From an uncultured Butyricicoccus sp. (GTDB lineage: Bacteria > Bacillota > Clostridia > Oscillospirales > Butyricicoccaceae): a stretch of DNA of 26,931 nt. Below, in pieces: positions 6,346 through 15,139 of this stretch (within the stretch, counting starts at the first letter, position 1; each line of letters begins with the position of its first letter). Under the pieces are notes generated by a model. That model was not told where the DNA came from, did no database searches, and worked only from the letters and a program-made list of their open reading frames with translations. The DNA lies in the NCBI GenBank assembly GCA_900547195.1, contig URFQ01000030.1:1-26931 (forward strand), in the 5' to 3' direction. A program made the position numbers and the translations under genes.

Positions 6346-7305
6346 TTACTGATAATCTGCTACGTTCTCCGTGTTGACCCAGATGCACTCGGTATAGTTG
6401 GTGGCCTCTACGGATTCGCCCTTCAGGTGCTTGACCATGGTCTCAACACCCAGCGCACCCTGACCGGCGGCATCCTGAGAAACCGTGCCGTCCATCTTGT
6501 TCTTGGCAACAGAATCCAGGCCTTCCGGAACAGCGTCCACACCGAATACCAGGATGTCATCCTGCTTGCCAACGTCTTCGATTGCCTTCTGCGCACCCAG
6601 CGCCATGGAATCGTTCTGCGCAACGACAGCATTGATCTCCGTGCCGGTCTGCAGCCAGGTTTCCATCTTGGTCAGCGCTTCGTCGGTGGTCCAGTTGGCG
6701 GTATCTTCAAACACAATCTTTACATCCGGGTTCTCGGCCAGAATCTTATCATAGCCTTCCTTGCGGATCAGCTGGCCGTCAGAACCCATCGGGCCGTACA
6801 GCACAACAATGTTGCCCTTGCCTCCCAGCGCCTTGACCGCCTCGGTCATCTGCAGCTCGCCGGCTGCCGCGTCGTTGCCGCCGCAGTACGCAACCGCCAG
6901 AGACTGATCGCTCATCTTCTGCACAACCGTGATGACCGGAATGCCGGCCTCGTTGGCTGCCTTTACGGAAGGAACAATGCCGTCAACCGAGATCGGCTCT
7001 ACCAGAATGCCGTCATAGCCCTGCGAGATGCACTGCTCTACCTGAGAAGCCTGCTGTGCCTGATCCTGCTTGCCGTCGAAAACATCCACCTGTACGCCAA
7101 GCTCTTCGCCCTTGGCCTTCGCGCCCTCGGAGACAGCGGTGGTGAATGCGTTGGTCTGGTGGCTCATCAGCAGCGCAATCTTATAGGTCTTTCCGCCTGC
7201 CTGTGCAGAGCCGCCCTCACCCTCGTCAGTCTTAGGACCGCCGCAAGCAGTCATTGTCAGCGTCATCGCGCCTGCCATCAGCATGGCCAGAAGTCTCTTT
7301 TTCAT
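6346..7305 (-). CDS. Sugar ABC transporter substrate-binding lipoprotein (RbsB type)
   Basis: A 319-residue extracytoplasmic binding protein of the periplasmic-binding-protein family 4 (ribose/galactose/inositol type). Lipoprotein signal MKKRLLAMLM... ends in MTAC, with Cys21 as the lipid anchor. Family hallmarks are KIALLMSHQTNAF at the first strand, QGYDGILVEPISVDGIVPSVKAANEAGIPV, and the hinge segment INAVVAQNDSMALGAQKAIED. AGGAGG precedes the ATG. It is the last gene of the operon, 49 bases after the permease. The sugar cannot be named from sequence. It may also feed the second, degenerate permease/ATPase pair, which has no binding protein of its own. Confidence 0.92.
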   Translation of the reverse strand: MKKRLLAMLMAGAMTLTMTACGGPKTDEGEGGSAQAGGKTYKIALLMSHQTNAFTTAVSEGAKAKGEELGVQVDVFDGKQDQAQQASQVEQCISQGYDGILVEPISVDGIVPSVKAANEAGIPVITVVQKMSDQSLAVAYCGGNDAAAGELQMTEAVKALGGKGNIVVLYGPMGSDGQLIRKEGYDKILAENPDVKIVFEDTANWTTDEALTKMETWLQTGTEINAVVAQNDSMALGAQKAIEDVGKQDDILVFGVDAVPEGLDSVAKNKMDGTVSQDAAGQGALGVETMVKHLKGESVEATNYTECIWVNTENVADYQ

Positions 7306-7354
7306 GATCTTATGTCCTCCTCATAATCGGTTTATATCAGAAGCTGCGACCAGC

Positions 7355-8329
7355 TTATGCCTTCTTCGCTTTGCTTCGGATATCCATAAATACAGCAAGG
7401 ATAATGATAATGCCCTTGATAACCGGCTGCCAGTTCGCATCAACGCGCATGATATCCAGGCCGTTGGCGATTGCGGCAATCATCAGCGCGCCAATCACAA
7501 CGCCGTGCCACTTGCCCGAGCCGCCCGACATCGATACGCCGCCGATCACAACCGCCGCGATGGCGTCCATCTCATAGGACTGGCCGGCGGTCGGCGCACC
7601 GGTGATGGTGCGGGAAGCAACCAGCAGACCGCAGAGACCGGCCAGCAGGCCTGCAATCGTATAAACCGCCACGCGATAGCGCTTTACGTTAATACCGGAC
7701 ACCGAAGCCGCGGTCTCATTACCGCCAAGGGCATATACGCGGCGGCCGAAGGTGGTTTTTTGTAGGACGAATGCGCTGATAGCCACCACAATAATCAGAT
7801 ACACCGCAAGGATCGGGAAGTGAAACAGCGGCAGCTTGATTGCCGCAATCGACTCAAACCCATCGGTAACCCCAAAGACCGGGGAGCCGCCCGAAATGAT
7901 CAGAGCAAGACCGCGCACAGCCGTCATGGTGCCCAGTGTTACAATGAAGGGCGGGATGCCGCCATAGGCGATGCCGATACCGTTGCAGGCGCCGACCAGC
8001 GCGCCGACCAGTAGCGCGACCAGAACCGGAACAAGCAGCGGGAACTGACCGCCGGAGCCTTCGGCTGCGGGATGCGCCAGCATACAGGCAATCACGCCGG
8101 TGAGACCGACCGTGGAGCCGACCGAAAGGTCGATGCCGTCCGAAATGATGACGAACATCATGCCCATTGCGAGAATACCGTTCACCGCCGTCTGTTTGAT
8201 CAGCGAGATCAGGTTTCCGGGCTTGACGAACGCGCCTCCGGAAATTACCGCCAACACAAGAACAAGCGCAATAAAAATTATGATAAGGCCAAAATTCTTC
8301 AGAAAATTGGAGCTTTTACGTTTTTCCAT
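7355..8329 (-). CDS. Sugar ABC transporter permease (RbsC type)
   Basis: A 324-residue membrane protein of the BPD_transp_2 family with about eight to ten helices, forming the channel of a ribose-type importer. Hallmarks: GMMFVIISDGIDLSVGS (about 53-69), PPFIVTLGTM, FGRRVYALGGNETAASVSGI and VVIGGVSMSGGSGKW. I chose ATG 8329 (GAGGGA 6 bases upstream), which leaves a 10-base gap to the ATPase stop; a longer start at 8362 would lie inside the ATPase gene. It pairs with the intact ATPase upstream and the binding protein downstream. Confidence 0.93.
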   Translation of the reverse strand: MEKRKSSNFLKNFGLIIIFIALVLVLAVISGGAFVKPGNLISLIKQTAVNGILAMGMMFVIISDGIDLSVGSTVGLTGVIACMLAHPAAEGSGGQFPLLVPVLVALLVGALVGACNGIGIAYGGIPPFIVTLGTMTAVRGLALIISGGSPVFGVTDGFESIAAIKLPLFHFPILAVYLIIVVAISAFVLQKTTFGRRVYALGGNETAASVSGINVKRYRVAVYTIAGLLAGLCGLLVASRTITGAPTAGQSYEMDAIAAVVIGGVSMSGGSGKWHGVVIGALMIAAIANGLDIMRVDANWQPVIKGIIIILAVFMDIRSKAKKA

Positions 8330-8339
8330 CCTGTTTCCC

Positions 8340-9830
8340 TCACTCCCCAAATTGTGCCGCATACGTCATAATACGCTCCTGCGAGAACTCGCCGCGCCGC
8401 AGTTCACCCGTCAGGCGGCCTTCTGCCATGACGATAATCCGGTCGGACATGCCCATGACCTCGGGAATCTCCGACGAAATCATGACAACCGCCTTGCCCT
8501 GTTTGACCAGGTCGCCGATCAGCAGATAAATGTCGCGCTTGGCGCCAACATCAATGCCCCGGGTCGGTTCATCCATAATGATGATATCCGGCTCGGTCAG
8601 CAGCCACTTGGCCAGAACGACCTTTTGCTGGTTGCCGCCCGACAGATTGCCGACCAGCTGGCTGCCGGACGGCGTTTTGATCCGCAGCTCCCGGATATAG
8701 CGGTTAGAAACCTCGCTTTCCGTGCGTTTGTTGGTCAGCCCCGAAGGAAACAGAGCGGACAGATGCACGAGCGTGATGTTTTCCGTGACCGAACCGCTCA
8801 GGTTCAGGCCGGTAAATTTGCGGTCCTCGGTGATCAGCGCAATTTTATGGCTGATCGCGTCGTGCGGGGAATGAATGGATACCTTTTGTCCGTTGACAAA
8901 CACCTCGCCGCTGTCCTTGCGGCGCATACCGAAAATGGTCTCGACCAGCTCGCTGCGCCCTGCGCCGACCAGACCGGCAATGCCGAGCACCTCGCCGCGG
9001 CGCAGCTTGAAGGATACGTCGCGCACCTGACGGCCAAGCGAAATATGCTGCGCCTCCAGAATGACATCACCGATCTTCGCATCGGCCTTCGGGAAGACCT
9101 CGGTGATGTCGCGGCCGACCATCATGCGAATGAGCTTGTCGTTATCCATCTCCGCGGCAGGATGCGTGCCGATAAACTGGCCGTCCCGCAGCACCGTAAT
9201 GGTGTCGCAGATCTGGAAAATCTCGTCCATTTTATGCGAAATATAGATGATCGCAACCCCCTCGGATTGCAGGCGGCGGATCTGCCGGAACAGCGTCTCA
9301 ACCTCTTTGTCCGTAATGGCAGAGGTCGGTTCATCCATGACGACAACCTTTGCCGAAATGGAAATCGCCTTAACGATCTCGATCAGCTGGCACTGTGCCA
9401 CGCTCAGATCGCGCATAAAAGCGGTGGCGGGAATGTCGATTCCCAACTCCGCGAGCAGCTTTTCGGTCTCCCGCAGCATGGCGGGCCGATCGACCAGAAT
9501 ACCCCGGTGCAGCTCACGGCCAACATAAACATTCTCGTAGACCTGCATATCGAGGATCGGGTTCAATTCCTGATGGATCATGGCAACGCCGCGCTCCATC
9601 GCTTCGCGCGGGCTGCGCGCCGTAAGCTTTTCCCCCTCGACCAGTACTTCGCCGGCGTCCGCATCGTAGATGCCCATCAGGATTTTCATCAGCGTGGACT
9701 TGCCCGCGCCGTTCTCCCCCATAAGTGCATGCACAGAGCCGCGGCGAACCTGCAGGGTTACGTCATCGAGTACTTTGACGCCGGGAAAGGATTTTGCGAT
9801 GTGGTTCATTTCCAGAACAAATTCCGACAT
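8340..9830 (-). CDS. Sugar ABC transporter ATP-binding protein (RbsA/MglA type), intact
   Basis: A 496-residue protein with two fused nucleotide-binding domains, as usual for this family. First domain: Walker A GENGAGKST (38-46), Walker B VVVMDEPTSA, H-loop IYISHKMDE. Second domain: altered P-loop LVGAGRSEL (normal in this family), signature LSGGNQQKVVLAKW, Walker B IIIMDEPTRGIDVG. It drives import through the adjoining permease. AGGAGGTGAT precedes the ATG, and a separate promoter lies at 9891-9919, so the transport genes can be expressed apart from the regulatory genes upstream. Confidence 0.95.
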   Translation of the reverse strand: MSEFVLEMNHIAKSFPGVKVLDDVTLQVRRGSVHALMGENGAGKSTLMKILMGIYDADAGEVLVEGEKLTARSPREAMERGVAMIHQELNPILDMQVYENVYVGRELHRGILVDRPAMLRETEKLLAELGIDIPATAFMRDLSVAQCQLIEIVKAISISAKVVVMDEPTSAITDKEVETLFRQIRRLQSEGVAIIYISHKMDEIFQICDTITVLRDGQFIGTHPAAEMDNDKLIRMMVGRDITEVFPKADAKIGDVILEAQHISLGRQVRDVSFKLRRGEVLGIAGLVGAGRSELVETIFGMRRKDSGEVFVNGQKVSIHSPHDAISHKIALITEDRKFTGLNLSGSVTENITLVHLSALFPSGLTNKRTESEVSNRYIRELRIKTPSGSQLVGNLSGGNQQKVVLAKWLLTEPDIIIMDEPTRGIDVGAKRDIYLLIGDLVKQGKAVVMISSEIPEVMGMSDRIIVMAEGRLTGELRRGEFSQERIMTYAAQFGE

Positions 9831-9890
9831 CCGGACATCACCTCCTCTTGCAAACTGTGTTCAGGGAGCTTGCCTCCCCTTCCTGTCATT

Positions 9891-9919
9891 ATTCTAGCAA
9901 TATCGCTTTGCACTTACAA
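9891..9919 (-). promoter_or_regulatory. Internal promoter of the RbsA-RbsC-RbsB genes
   Basis: On the minus strand: TTGTAA (9914-9919), 17-base spacer, TAGAAT (9891-9896), in the 119-base gap between the second permease and rbsA-like gene and 60 bases before the ATG. It is a natural target for the YesN-type regulator encoded upstream. An imperfect GGGAGGCAAGCTCCC palindrome lies in the transcribed leader (about 9864-9878). Confidence 0.6.
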
Positions 9920-9949
9920 TGGTACACAATTTACATTTGGAGGGTGAAT

Positions 9950-10879
9950 TTAAGGTTTTCGTGATTTTGTGGAAATTGCAAAAAAAAGAATCGCGCCCTT
10001 TAGTAAATCCTGATAAAAAAACGCGACCTGAAGGGCGGAAAAGGCTGATGTCAGCGTCGTCAGCAGGAACGCGGAGCACACGATCGGCAGCACATTGCCC
10101 CGCCCGCCGGAAAATCCGACCCCCGCCAGCGCGGCAATCGTCAGCACGTCCAGCACATAGTTGTCACCCATGCTGAGCGTCGCCGTTCCCACGCGCCCGA
10201 CGAAGGCAATCGCCGCCACCGCGCAGAACACGCTGCACAGCATATAAGCGTACATCCGCGCGCGCCGCACAGGCACGCCGGCTTTTTCAGAGGCTGCGGC
10301 ATTGCTGCCAATGGCATAAAAAAACTTGCCCCAATAGGTATAGCGCAGGATAAAAACCGTCAGCAGCGTCAGCAGGGCGAACAGCGCCGCCGGGACGGAC
10401 AGCATCCCAAGCGTCAGGCGGGACAGCGCCAGGAGCGACTCCGGCAGGTTAAAAATCGGGAAGCCGCGGGAAATGATGTTCGCCAGACCTGAAAACGTGA
10501 CCGCCGCCGCGATTGTCGCCACCATGGGATTGAGCGTGAGGCAGTCAATCCCCCAGCCGATCAGCAGGCCGGTGAGTGCGGCTGCAAGCAGCGTCAGCAC
10601 AATCGCTGCCAGCAGCGGCATGGACAGGTTTTTCAAAAAATATGCGCACAGAATGCTGTACAGCGTGGACTGCCCGCCGATAGACAGGTCAATATCCCCG
10701 CACACCAGCACGAACAGCATGCCGAGCGCCAGGATACCGACAATGGCCGCCTGCGTCATGATGCTGAAATACATGCCCGGCTGATTGAAGCCGGGGACAA
10801 AAAAATAGCTTGCCACTATGGTAAGCGCAAGAAGCGCGACCGATACAAAATCGCGCGGGGAATGCTGTGTATACTTCAT
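9950..10879 (-). CDS. Second RbsC-like permease, paired with the degenerate ATPase
   Basis: A 309-residue BPD_transp_2 family membrane protein. The family words are kept but drifted: GMLFVLVCGDIDLSIGGQST, LNPMVATIAAAVTFSGLANI, WGKFFYAIGSNAAASEKAGV and IAALAGVGFSGGRGNVLP. GAGGAG precedes the ATG. Its start overlaps the stop of the degenerate ATPase gene by 4 bases (ATGA), so the two are made together. No separate binding protein accompanies it. It could still be a transporter using the normal ATPase next door, but the tight link to kinase and pseudo-ATPase suggests a sensory role. Confidence 0.88.
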   Translation of the reverse strand: MKYTQHSPRDFVSVALLALTIVASYFFVPGFNQPGMYFSIMTQAAIVGILALGMLFVLVCGDIDLSIGGQSTLYSILCAYFLKNLSMPLLAAIVLTLLAAALTGLLIGWGIDCLTLNPMVATIAAAVTFSGLANIISRGFPIFNLPESLLALSRLTLGMLSVPAALFALLTLLTVFILRYTYWGKFFYAIGSNAAASEKAGVPVRRARMYAYMLCSVFCAVAAIAFVGRVGTATLSMGDNYVLDVLTIAALAGVGFSGGRGNVLPIVCSAFLLTTLTSAFSALQVAFFYQDLLKGAILFFAISTKSRKP

Positions 10880-12201
10880 TTTCTCTCCTCATGCAGCTTG
10901 CCGTCGTGCCAGGCAAACTTGCGGGCGGCATGGTTGAAGGGCTCATCCGGGCTTCCCATAATGTAAAGGACCGCGCAGTCCGAAGCGAGCAGCCCGTTTG
11001 CCGCGCGCTCCAGCCCGATCCGGTCGGATTCACTGAAGCCGGGGCGGTTGATCACAAACACCTTTACCCCCTGCACAAAAAACCGGTAGAGCAGCAGGCG
11101 CAGGCGTTCCGCGCGTGTCAGTTCTGCCGGGTATTGGCACATTTGCGCCTCCGTCAGCCCGGACATAGCGATGCACTCCTCGCGCAGCAGACGCACCATC
11201 CGGCGGCTCACGTGCCGCAAACGCCCCGCCAGCTTGGGCGCGGCGGTGAGCAGCAGATTATCCGTCACCGTCATTTCTCCCACGAAATGCTCATCGAGCG
11301 TGTCGTTGTCCAGCAGACCGGGCGCAGGCTGCCCGCTTTGCACGCAGGAATATGTAATCAGGCGGATCAGGCTATCCGCCGTGCCGTCATAATCGTTTAT
11401 CACGGCAAAGCTGCCCGCGCAGACCGAAAGCCCGGGCAGGGCAAACAGTTCCCTGCCCTCCTGCGCAGGCGGTTCCACATAGGAATCCGCCTCCCGAAAT
11501 CCATACAGATGCGACCGCAGCGCGGCAGGGTCGGCGTCGCGCGTCGGCATCATCTTGATGATCCGGCCGTTGGACATAATCAGGGTGCGCTGCATACCGG
11601 CCTGCACCAGATCCATGCGGCGGGAAGTGTACAGCACCGCCATTCCACGGCGGCAGACCGCCCGTATGGTATCCAGCAGGCCGCGCTGCTCCTCTTCCGA
11701 ATAACGGTCGGACGCGCCTTCGATGACCACAAAGCGCTTCTGCTGCACCACAGACCGCACCAGCAGCAGCCGCTGATGCAGCACCGCGGGCAGGGACGAG
11801 GGCGCGGCGCCTGCGTATTCCGCCAGGCCGAAATCATAGAGCAGCTCGGTGCAGAGCAGCTGCATCCGCCTTCCATGCCAGATTTTCTGCCGCCCCGGCG
11901 GGATCAGCAGCAGGTTTTCGTATACGGTCAGGTTTTCGGCAAGGCGGCTGGCAGGCGTGATCCGCTGCCCATACCGCCGGAGCTGCTGCAAATCGGCTGG
12001 CTGCTCCTCATACAGCAGCGTGCCGCCGTCCGGCGCCGCTTCCCCTGACAGCACGCGCGCCAGCTGATCCTTGCCCGCGCCGTTACGGCCCACTACGCCG
12101 AGCGCACCGCCCTCGGTCAACAGCAGGCTCACATGATCGAGCCGCCGCCGTCCGTCGCTGTCGGCAACCAGCTCAACCGCGCGCAGTATCTCATGCTCCA
12201 T
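10876..12201 (-). CDS. Degenerate sugar-type ABC ATPase (probable pseudoenzyme)
   Basis: 441 residues with the two-domain layout of RbsA, but shorter (about 500 is usual) and with nearly every catalytic motif altered. Domain 1: P-loop GRNGAGKDQL (38-47) keeps the Lys but has Asp-Gln for Ser-Thr; signature is SLPAVLHQRLLLVRS instead of LSxxQxQ; Walker B is FVVIEGAS (157-164), so DE has become EG; the H-loop is YTSRRMD with Arg for His. Domain 2: the P-loop position reads INDYDGTADSL, the signature YPAELTRAERLRL, Walker B VFVINRPGF. The frame is intact with no stops, and it overlaps the kinase gene (11 bases) and permease gene (4 bases), so it is conserved as a protein. I infer a structural or signalling partner that does not hydrolyse ATP. 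Confidence 0.85.
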   Translation of the reverse strand: MEHEILRAVELVADSDGRRRLDHVSLLLTEGGALGVVGRNGAGKDQLARVLSGEAAPDGGTLLYEEQPADLQQLRRYGQRITPASRLAENLTVYENLLLIPPGRQKIWHGRRMQLLCTELLYDFGLAEYAGAAPSSLPAVLHQRLLLVRSVVQQKRFVVIEGASDRYSEEEQRGLLDTIRAVCRRGMAVLYTSRRMDLVQAGMQRTLIMSNGRIIKMMPTRDADPAALRSHLYGFREADSYVEPPAQEGRELFALPGLSVCAGSFAVINDYDGTADSLIRLITYSCVQSGQPAPGLLDNDTLDEHFVGEMTVTDNLLLTAAPKLAGRLRHVSRRMVRLLREECIAMSGLTEAQMCQYPAELTRAERLRLLLYRFFVQGVKVFVINRPGFSESDRIGLERAANGLLASDCAVLYIMGSPDEPFNHAARKFAWHDGKLHEERK

Positions 12202-13216
12202 ATGGCTCCTCCTTTCGGTTCGTGGTGCGCGGCAGCGTCAGCACCACGTCGGTGCCGATGCCCTGCGTACTCATCATCTGGACGGTGTAGTTCTTTCCGA
12301 ACAGCAGGCGGATGCGCCGCGCCACATTGGGCAACGCCAAACCGCCGCGCGAGGAGGGCGTATCCGTCACAGTATCGCCGCTCAGACGCGCCTGCATCCG
12401 CCTGAGGGTCTCGTCGTTCATACCCATACCGTCGTCGGATACCGTCACCTGAATCAGATGCTCGGTACCCTCAATGCGGATGATGATTGACCCGCCGCCG
12501 AGCTTGCCCTCCATGCCGTGCTGGATGGCGTTTTCGACAATCGGCTGCAGTGTCAGCTTGGGCAGCAGGCACTGCTCCAGATCCGCCCGCGGCGCGGGCA
12601 GAATGCTCAGCCGGAACCGGTTGTTGAAGCGGAACTGTTGGATGTGGAAATAGTTCCGCACATTTTCCAGCTCCTCCTCAAGCGTTACCACGCTGTTGCG
12701 GTTGGAAATGGAATAGCGGAAAAAAGTCGAAAGCGCCTCGGTCATCTCCGCAATATCCGCCGCCCCCTCATAAAGCGCCTGTCCACGGATAGAATCGAGT
12801 GTATTGTACAGAAAATGTGGGTTAATCTGGCTTTGCAGCGCATCCAGCTCGGCCTGTGTATCCACAAGCGCCGCCGCATACTGTCCGCGGATATCCGCTC
12901 CCAGCGCGGAGAGCGCGCGTTCCAGCGGCGCGCAGTTGGACGCGGACAGCATCGCCAGCTGCTGCAACCGCCTCTCCAGCGGCTGCTCCGCTGCTCCGAG
13001 CACTTGCTCGCACCGGCGCAGCGGCCGCCAAACCGTCAGCAGCATTGCGGCGGCAAAGCCGGCTGACGCCGCCGTAAACAGCGCTGCAACGACCCATATG
13101 GGAAGCATTCCGACGGCCAGCGCGGCGCACAAAAGCGCAGCGGGCAGGAGAAAAGCCGCCAGCAATAAGCCCAGCCTGCTTGATAATTCCAGTTCGGCAA
13201 GAAATCTTTTTATCAT
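12191..13216 (-). CDS. Sensor histidine kinase, YesM/LytS type, without external domain
   Basis: A 341-residue kinase. Two membrane helices (about 15-36 and 39-63) are joined by only a few residues, so there is no extracytoplasmic sensor. A helical linker (65-125) leads to the His_kinase segment QSQINPHFLYNTLDSIR with the phospho-acceptor His134. The ATPase domain has the N box LQPIVENAIQHGM (about 223-235), G1 box SDDGMGM (260-266) and a last box RGGLALPNVARRI. YesM-type kinases normally carry a large external domain, here missing, so the stimulus must come through partners, most plausibly the permease and pseudo-ATPase genes that follow with overlap. Confidence 0.92.
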   Translation of the reverse strand: MIKRFLAELELSSRLGLLLAAFLLPAALLCAALAVGMLPIWVVAALFTAASAGFAAAMLLTVWRPLRRCEQVLGAAEQPLERRLQQLAMLSASNCAPLERALSALGADIRGQYAAALVDTQAELDALQSQINPHFLYNTLDSIRGQALYEGAADIAEMTEALSTFFRYSISNRNSVVTLEEELENVRNYFHIQQFRFNNRFRLSILPAPRADLEQCLLPKLTLQPIVENAIQHGMEGKLGGGSIIIRIEGTEHLIQVTVSDDGMGMNDETLRRMQARLSGDTVTDTPSSRGGLALPNVARRIRLLFGKNYTVQMMSTQGIGTDVVLTLPRTTNRKEEPYGA

Positions 13217-13231
13217 GTCGCACGCCCCCGG

Positions 13232-14830
13232 TCAGTTGTAGAGCTTTCTGTACTGGGTGGGATTGACCCCGACAACGCGCGTAAAAAGCTTGCTGAAATA
13301 CTTGGCGTCCTTATAACCCACCTTTTCCGCAACCTCTGCAAGGGATTCTTTTTTGCGCAGCAGGCTTTTTGCGGTGTCAATACGCACGCCGGTCAGATAA
13401 TCCTTGAAATTGGTGCCGGTTTCCTTCTTGAACAGCACGGAGAGATACACCGGATTAAGGTTGACCTCTGCGGCCACATCGTTTAAGCTGAGCGGCTCCA
13501 TGTAACGGCGCGCCACGATGCCCTTTACGATGCTGACCGGCTGGTTTTCCGTATTGCGGACAGCGTCGCGCACCTGCCCGAGATGCGCGGAAACGGCAAC
13601 CGTCAGGCGGCTGCCCACCAGCCCGACAGAGGAAAGATGAGCCAGCTCGTGCAGCAGCCCGGTGCGGTCGAGATAGTGCGCGGCGCTGTCCTCCCCGCTG
13701 TTGAATGCGCTGAGCGAATGGTTGATCTCGCCGAGCACCCAGTCGATATAGCCGAATACGGCGCGGGCGGAAACCTGCGGCTGCGACTGAAAAATGCGAA
13801 AAGCATCCCGGAGCAGCTCACACACCGCATCCGCATCCAGTATCTGCATGGCAGAGACCAGACGGGCGCAGGCGTCAAAGCCGATCACGGCATGAAAATC
13901 GTCGATTGAGCGCGCGGCGTCGCTGCTGTAGTGCAGATTTTGTCCCGCATCAAACAGATATTCCTCACAGGCGCGCTGCGCCGCACGGGCAGGGACGTCC
14001 AGTGCCTGTCCCTCGGCCAGCGGGCTGATCCCCACAACCGCTTCCCAGCCGCTGAAGATGGAGATAACCGCCTGGCATTCCTCCCGGATGAGATGGAACC
14101 CGGGCATGTTTTCGTCCTGCGCCGCAACGCAGATCAACAGCAGCGAAGAGCTGTCGCGCAGCAGCACGAAATCCTGGAACCACAGCTCCCCCTGATGCTC
14201 AATCCAAATGGCAACCTTGCCCTCAAGCATGCGAAACGTCTCGTCCGAATAGGCGCCGTGGCACAAAAAACGCCAGTCCATCGCATAGCACGCGCCGGAA
14301 AAATCCATCCCATAGGCTTCGCGCAGACGGTGCGGCGTGGCATCCTGCAAAAGGAGCACACCGTTCTGAATATCTGCGGCCAGACGGTCGCGGCGGTAGC
14401 GCGCCGTGTCTTCCGCAGGCGGCGGTACGGTGGCGGCCGGGTCCGGCCTACGCTTCCGCTCGAGATCGCGAATCGCTTTTTGGAGCGCGGCTTCCAACTC
14501 GTTTTTCTTGATCGGCTTGACCACATAATCAATCACGCCGTACTGAATCGCCTTTTGTGCATATTCAAACTGGCGATATCCGCTGATCAGTACAAAACGG
14601 CAGTCTTTGCCTAGCCCGCGCACCTTTTCCATCAGGTCAATCCCGCTGAAGCCGGACATCCGAATGTCCGATATGACAATATCCGGCTCCTGCGTCACAA
14701 TTTGCTCAAACGCATCCACACCGCTGGAAGCAATTGCAATCAATTCAAGACCGAGCCCTTGCCAATCCACTAGATACTGAATCAGCTGGCATACATGGAT
14801 CTCGTCATCCGCCAGAAGCACTTTATACAT
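13232..14830 (-). CDS. Response regulator, YesN type (REC plus AraC HTH)
   Basis: A 532-residue transcription regulator. The N-terminal receiver domain (1-about 120) has the acidic pair Asp8-Asp9, phosphorylation site Asp55 in IVISDIRM, Ser83 and Lys105 in VVKPIKK. A 300-residue middle part of unassigned fold follows. The C-terminal 100 residues are a double AraC helix-turn-helix (LNDVAAEVNLNPVYLSVLFKK and LAEVAEKVGYKDAKYFSKLF). GGGAGAGG lies before the ATG. It is the first gene of the operon, 15 bases ahead of the kinase. Likely targets are the operon's own promoter and that at 9891. Confidence 0.93.
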   Translation of the reverse strand: MYKVLLADDEIHVCQLIQYLVDWQGLGLELIAIASSGVDAFEQIVTQEPDIVISDIRMSGFSGIDLMEKVRGLGKDCRFVLISGYRQFEYAQKAIQYGVIDYVVKPIKKNELEAALQKAIRDLERKRRPDPAATVPPPAEDTARYRRDRLAADIQNGVLLLQDATPHRLREAYGMDFSGACYAMDWRFLCHGAYSDETFRMLEGKVAIWIEHQGELWFQDFVLLRDSSSLLLICVAAQDENMPGFHLIREECQAVISIFSGWEAVVGISPLAEGQALDVPARAAQRACEEYLFDAGQNLHYSSDAARSIDDFHAVIGFDACARLVSAMQILDADAVCELLRDAFRIFQSQPQVSARAVFGYIDWVLGEINHSLSAFNSGEDSAAHYLDRTGLLHELAHLSSVGLVGSRLTVAVSAHLGQVRDAVRNTENQPVSIVKGIVARRYMEPLSLNDVAAEVNLNPVYLSVLFKKETGTNFKDYLTGVRIDTAKSLLRKKESLAEVAEKVGYKDAKYFSKLFTRVVGVNPTQYRKLYN

Positions 14831-14934
14831 ACAACCTCTCCCCTTGCTCCTTTCCGCGCGGTATGTGCCGGCAGGCGGCGGGCTCTGCTTGCGTCATATA
14901 ACCCTGTCCGCGCGGTCTCTCGTTTGTATTATTT

Positions 14935-14963
14935 ATCATATCATAAAACGGGGGAATGGTAAA
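14935..14963 (-). promoter_or_regulatory. Promoter of the two-component/sugar operon
   Basis: On the minus strand: TTTACC (14958-14963), 17-base spacer, TATGAT (14935-14940) with TGA before it (extended -10). It leaves a leader of about 98 bases. The remaining 14964-15139 holds only a small stem CGGCAT/ATGCCG (about 15077-15100). Confidence 0.5.
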
Positions 14964-15139
14964 ATGCGCCCCGGATACCGGAGCATCTTCAGCGCGCCGC
15001 AACGGCGCGGACATCGTCCGGCACCCTTCGCCCGAACAGATTTAAAAAGCATTTGAAAGCCCCAAAACGGCAAAAACGGCATAACCCTCAAGGCCATGCC
15101 GTATTACACGATATGATTTAATTGGGATACAGAGCCGCC

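Noticed and set aside
8100..9947. A 615-codon plus-strand frame opposite the sugar ATPase and permease
   Set aside because: Antisense to genes with complete motifs; no start signal and no recognisable protein.
10867..12048. A 393-codon plus-strand frame opposite the degenerate ATPase, which might have meant the ATPase is the false frame
   Set aside because: The minus-strand frame keeps the full RbsA layout, GAGK P-loop core and proper overlaps with kinase and permease; the plus frame is His/Gln/Arg-rich with no ribosome site.
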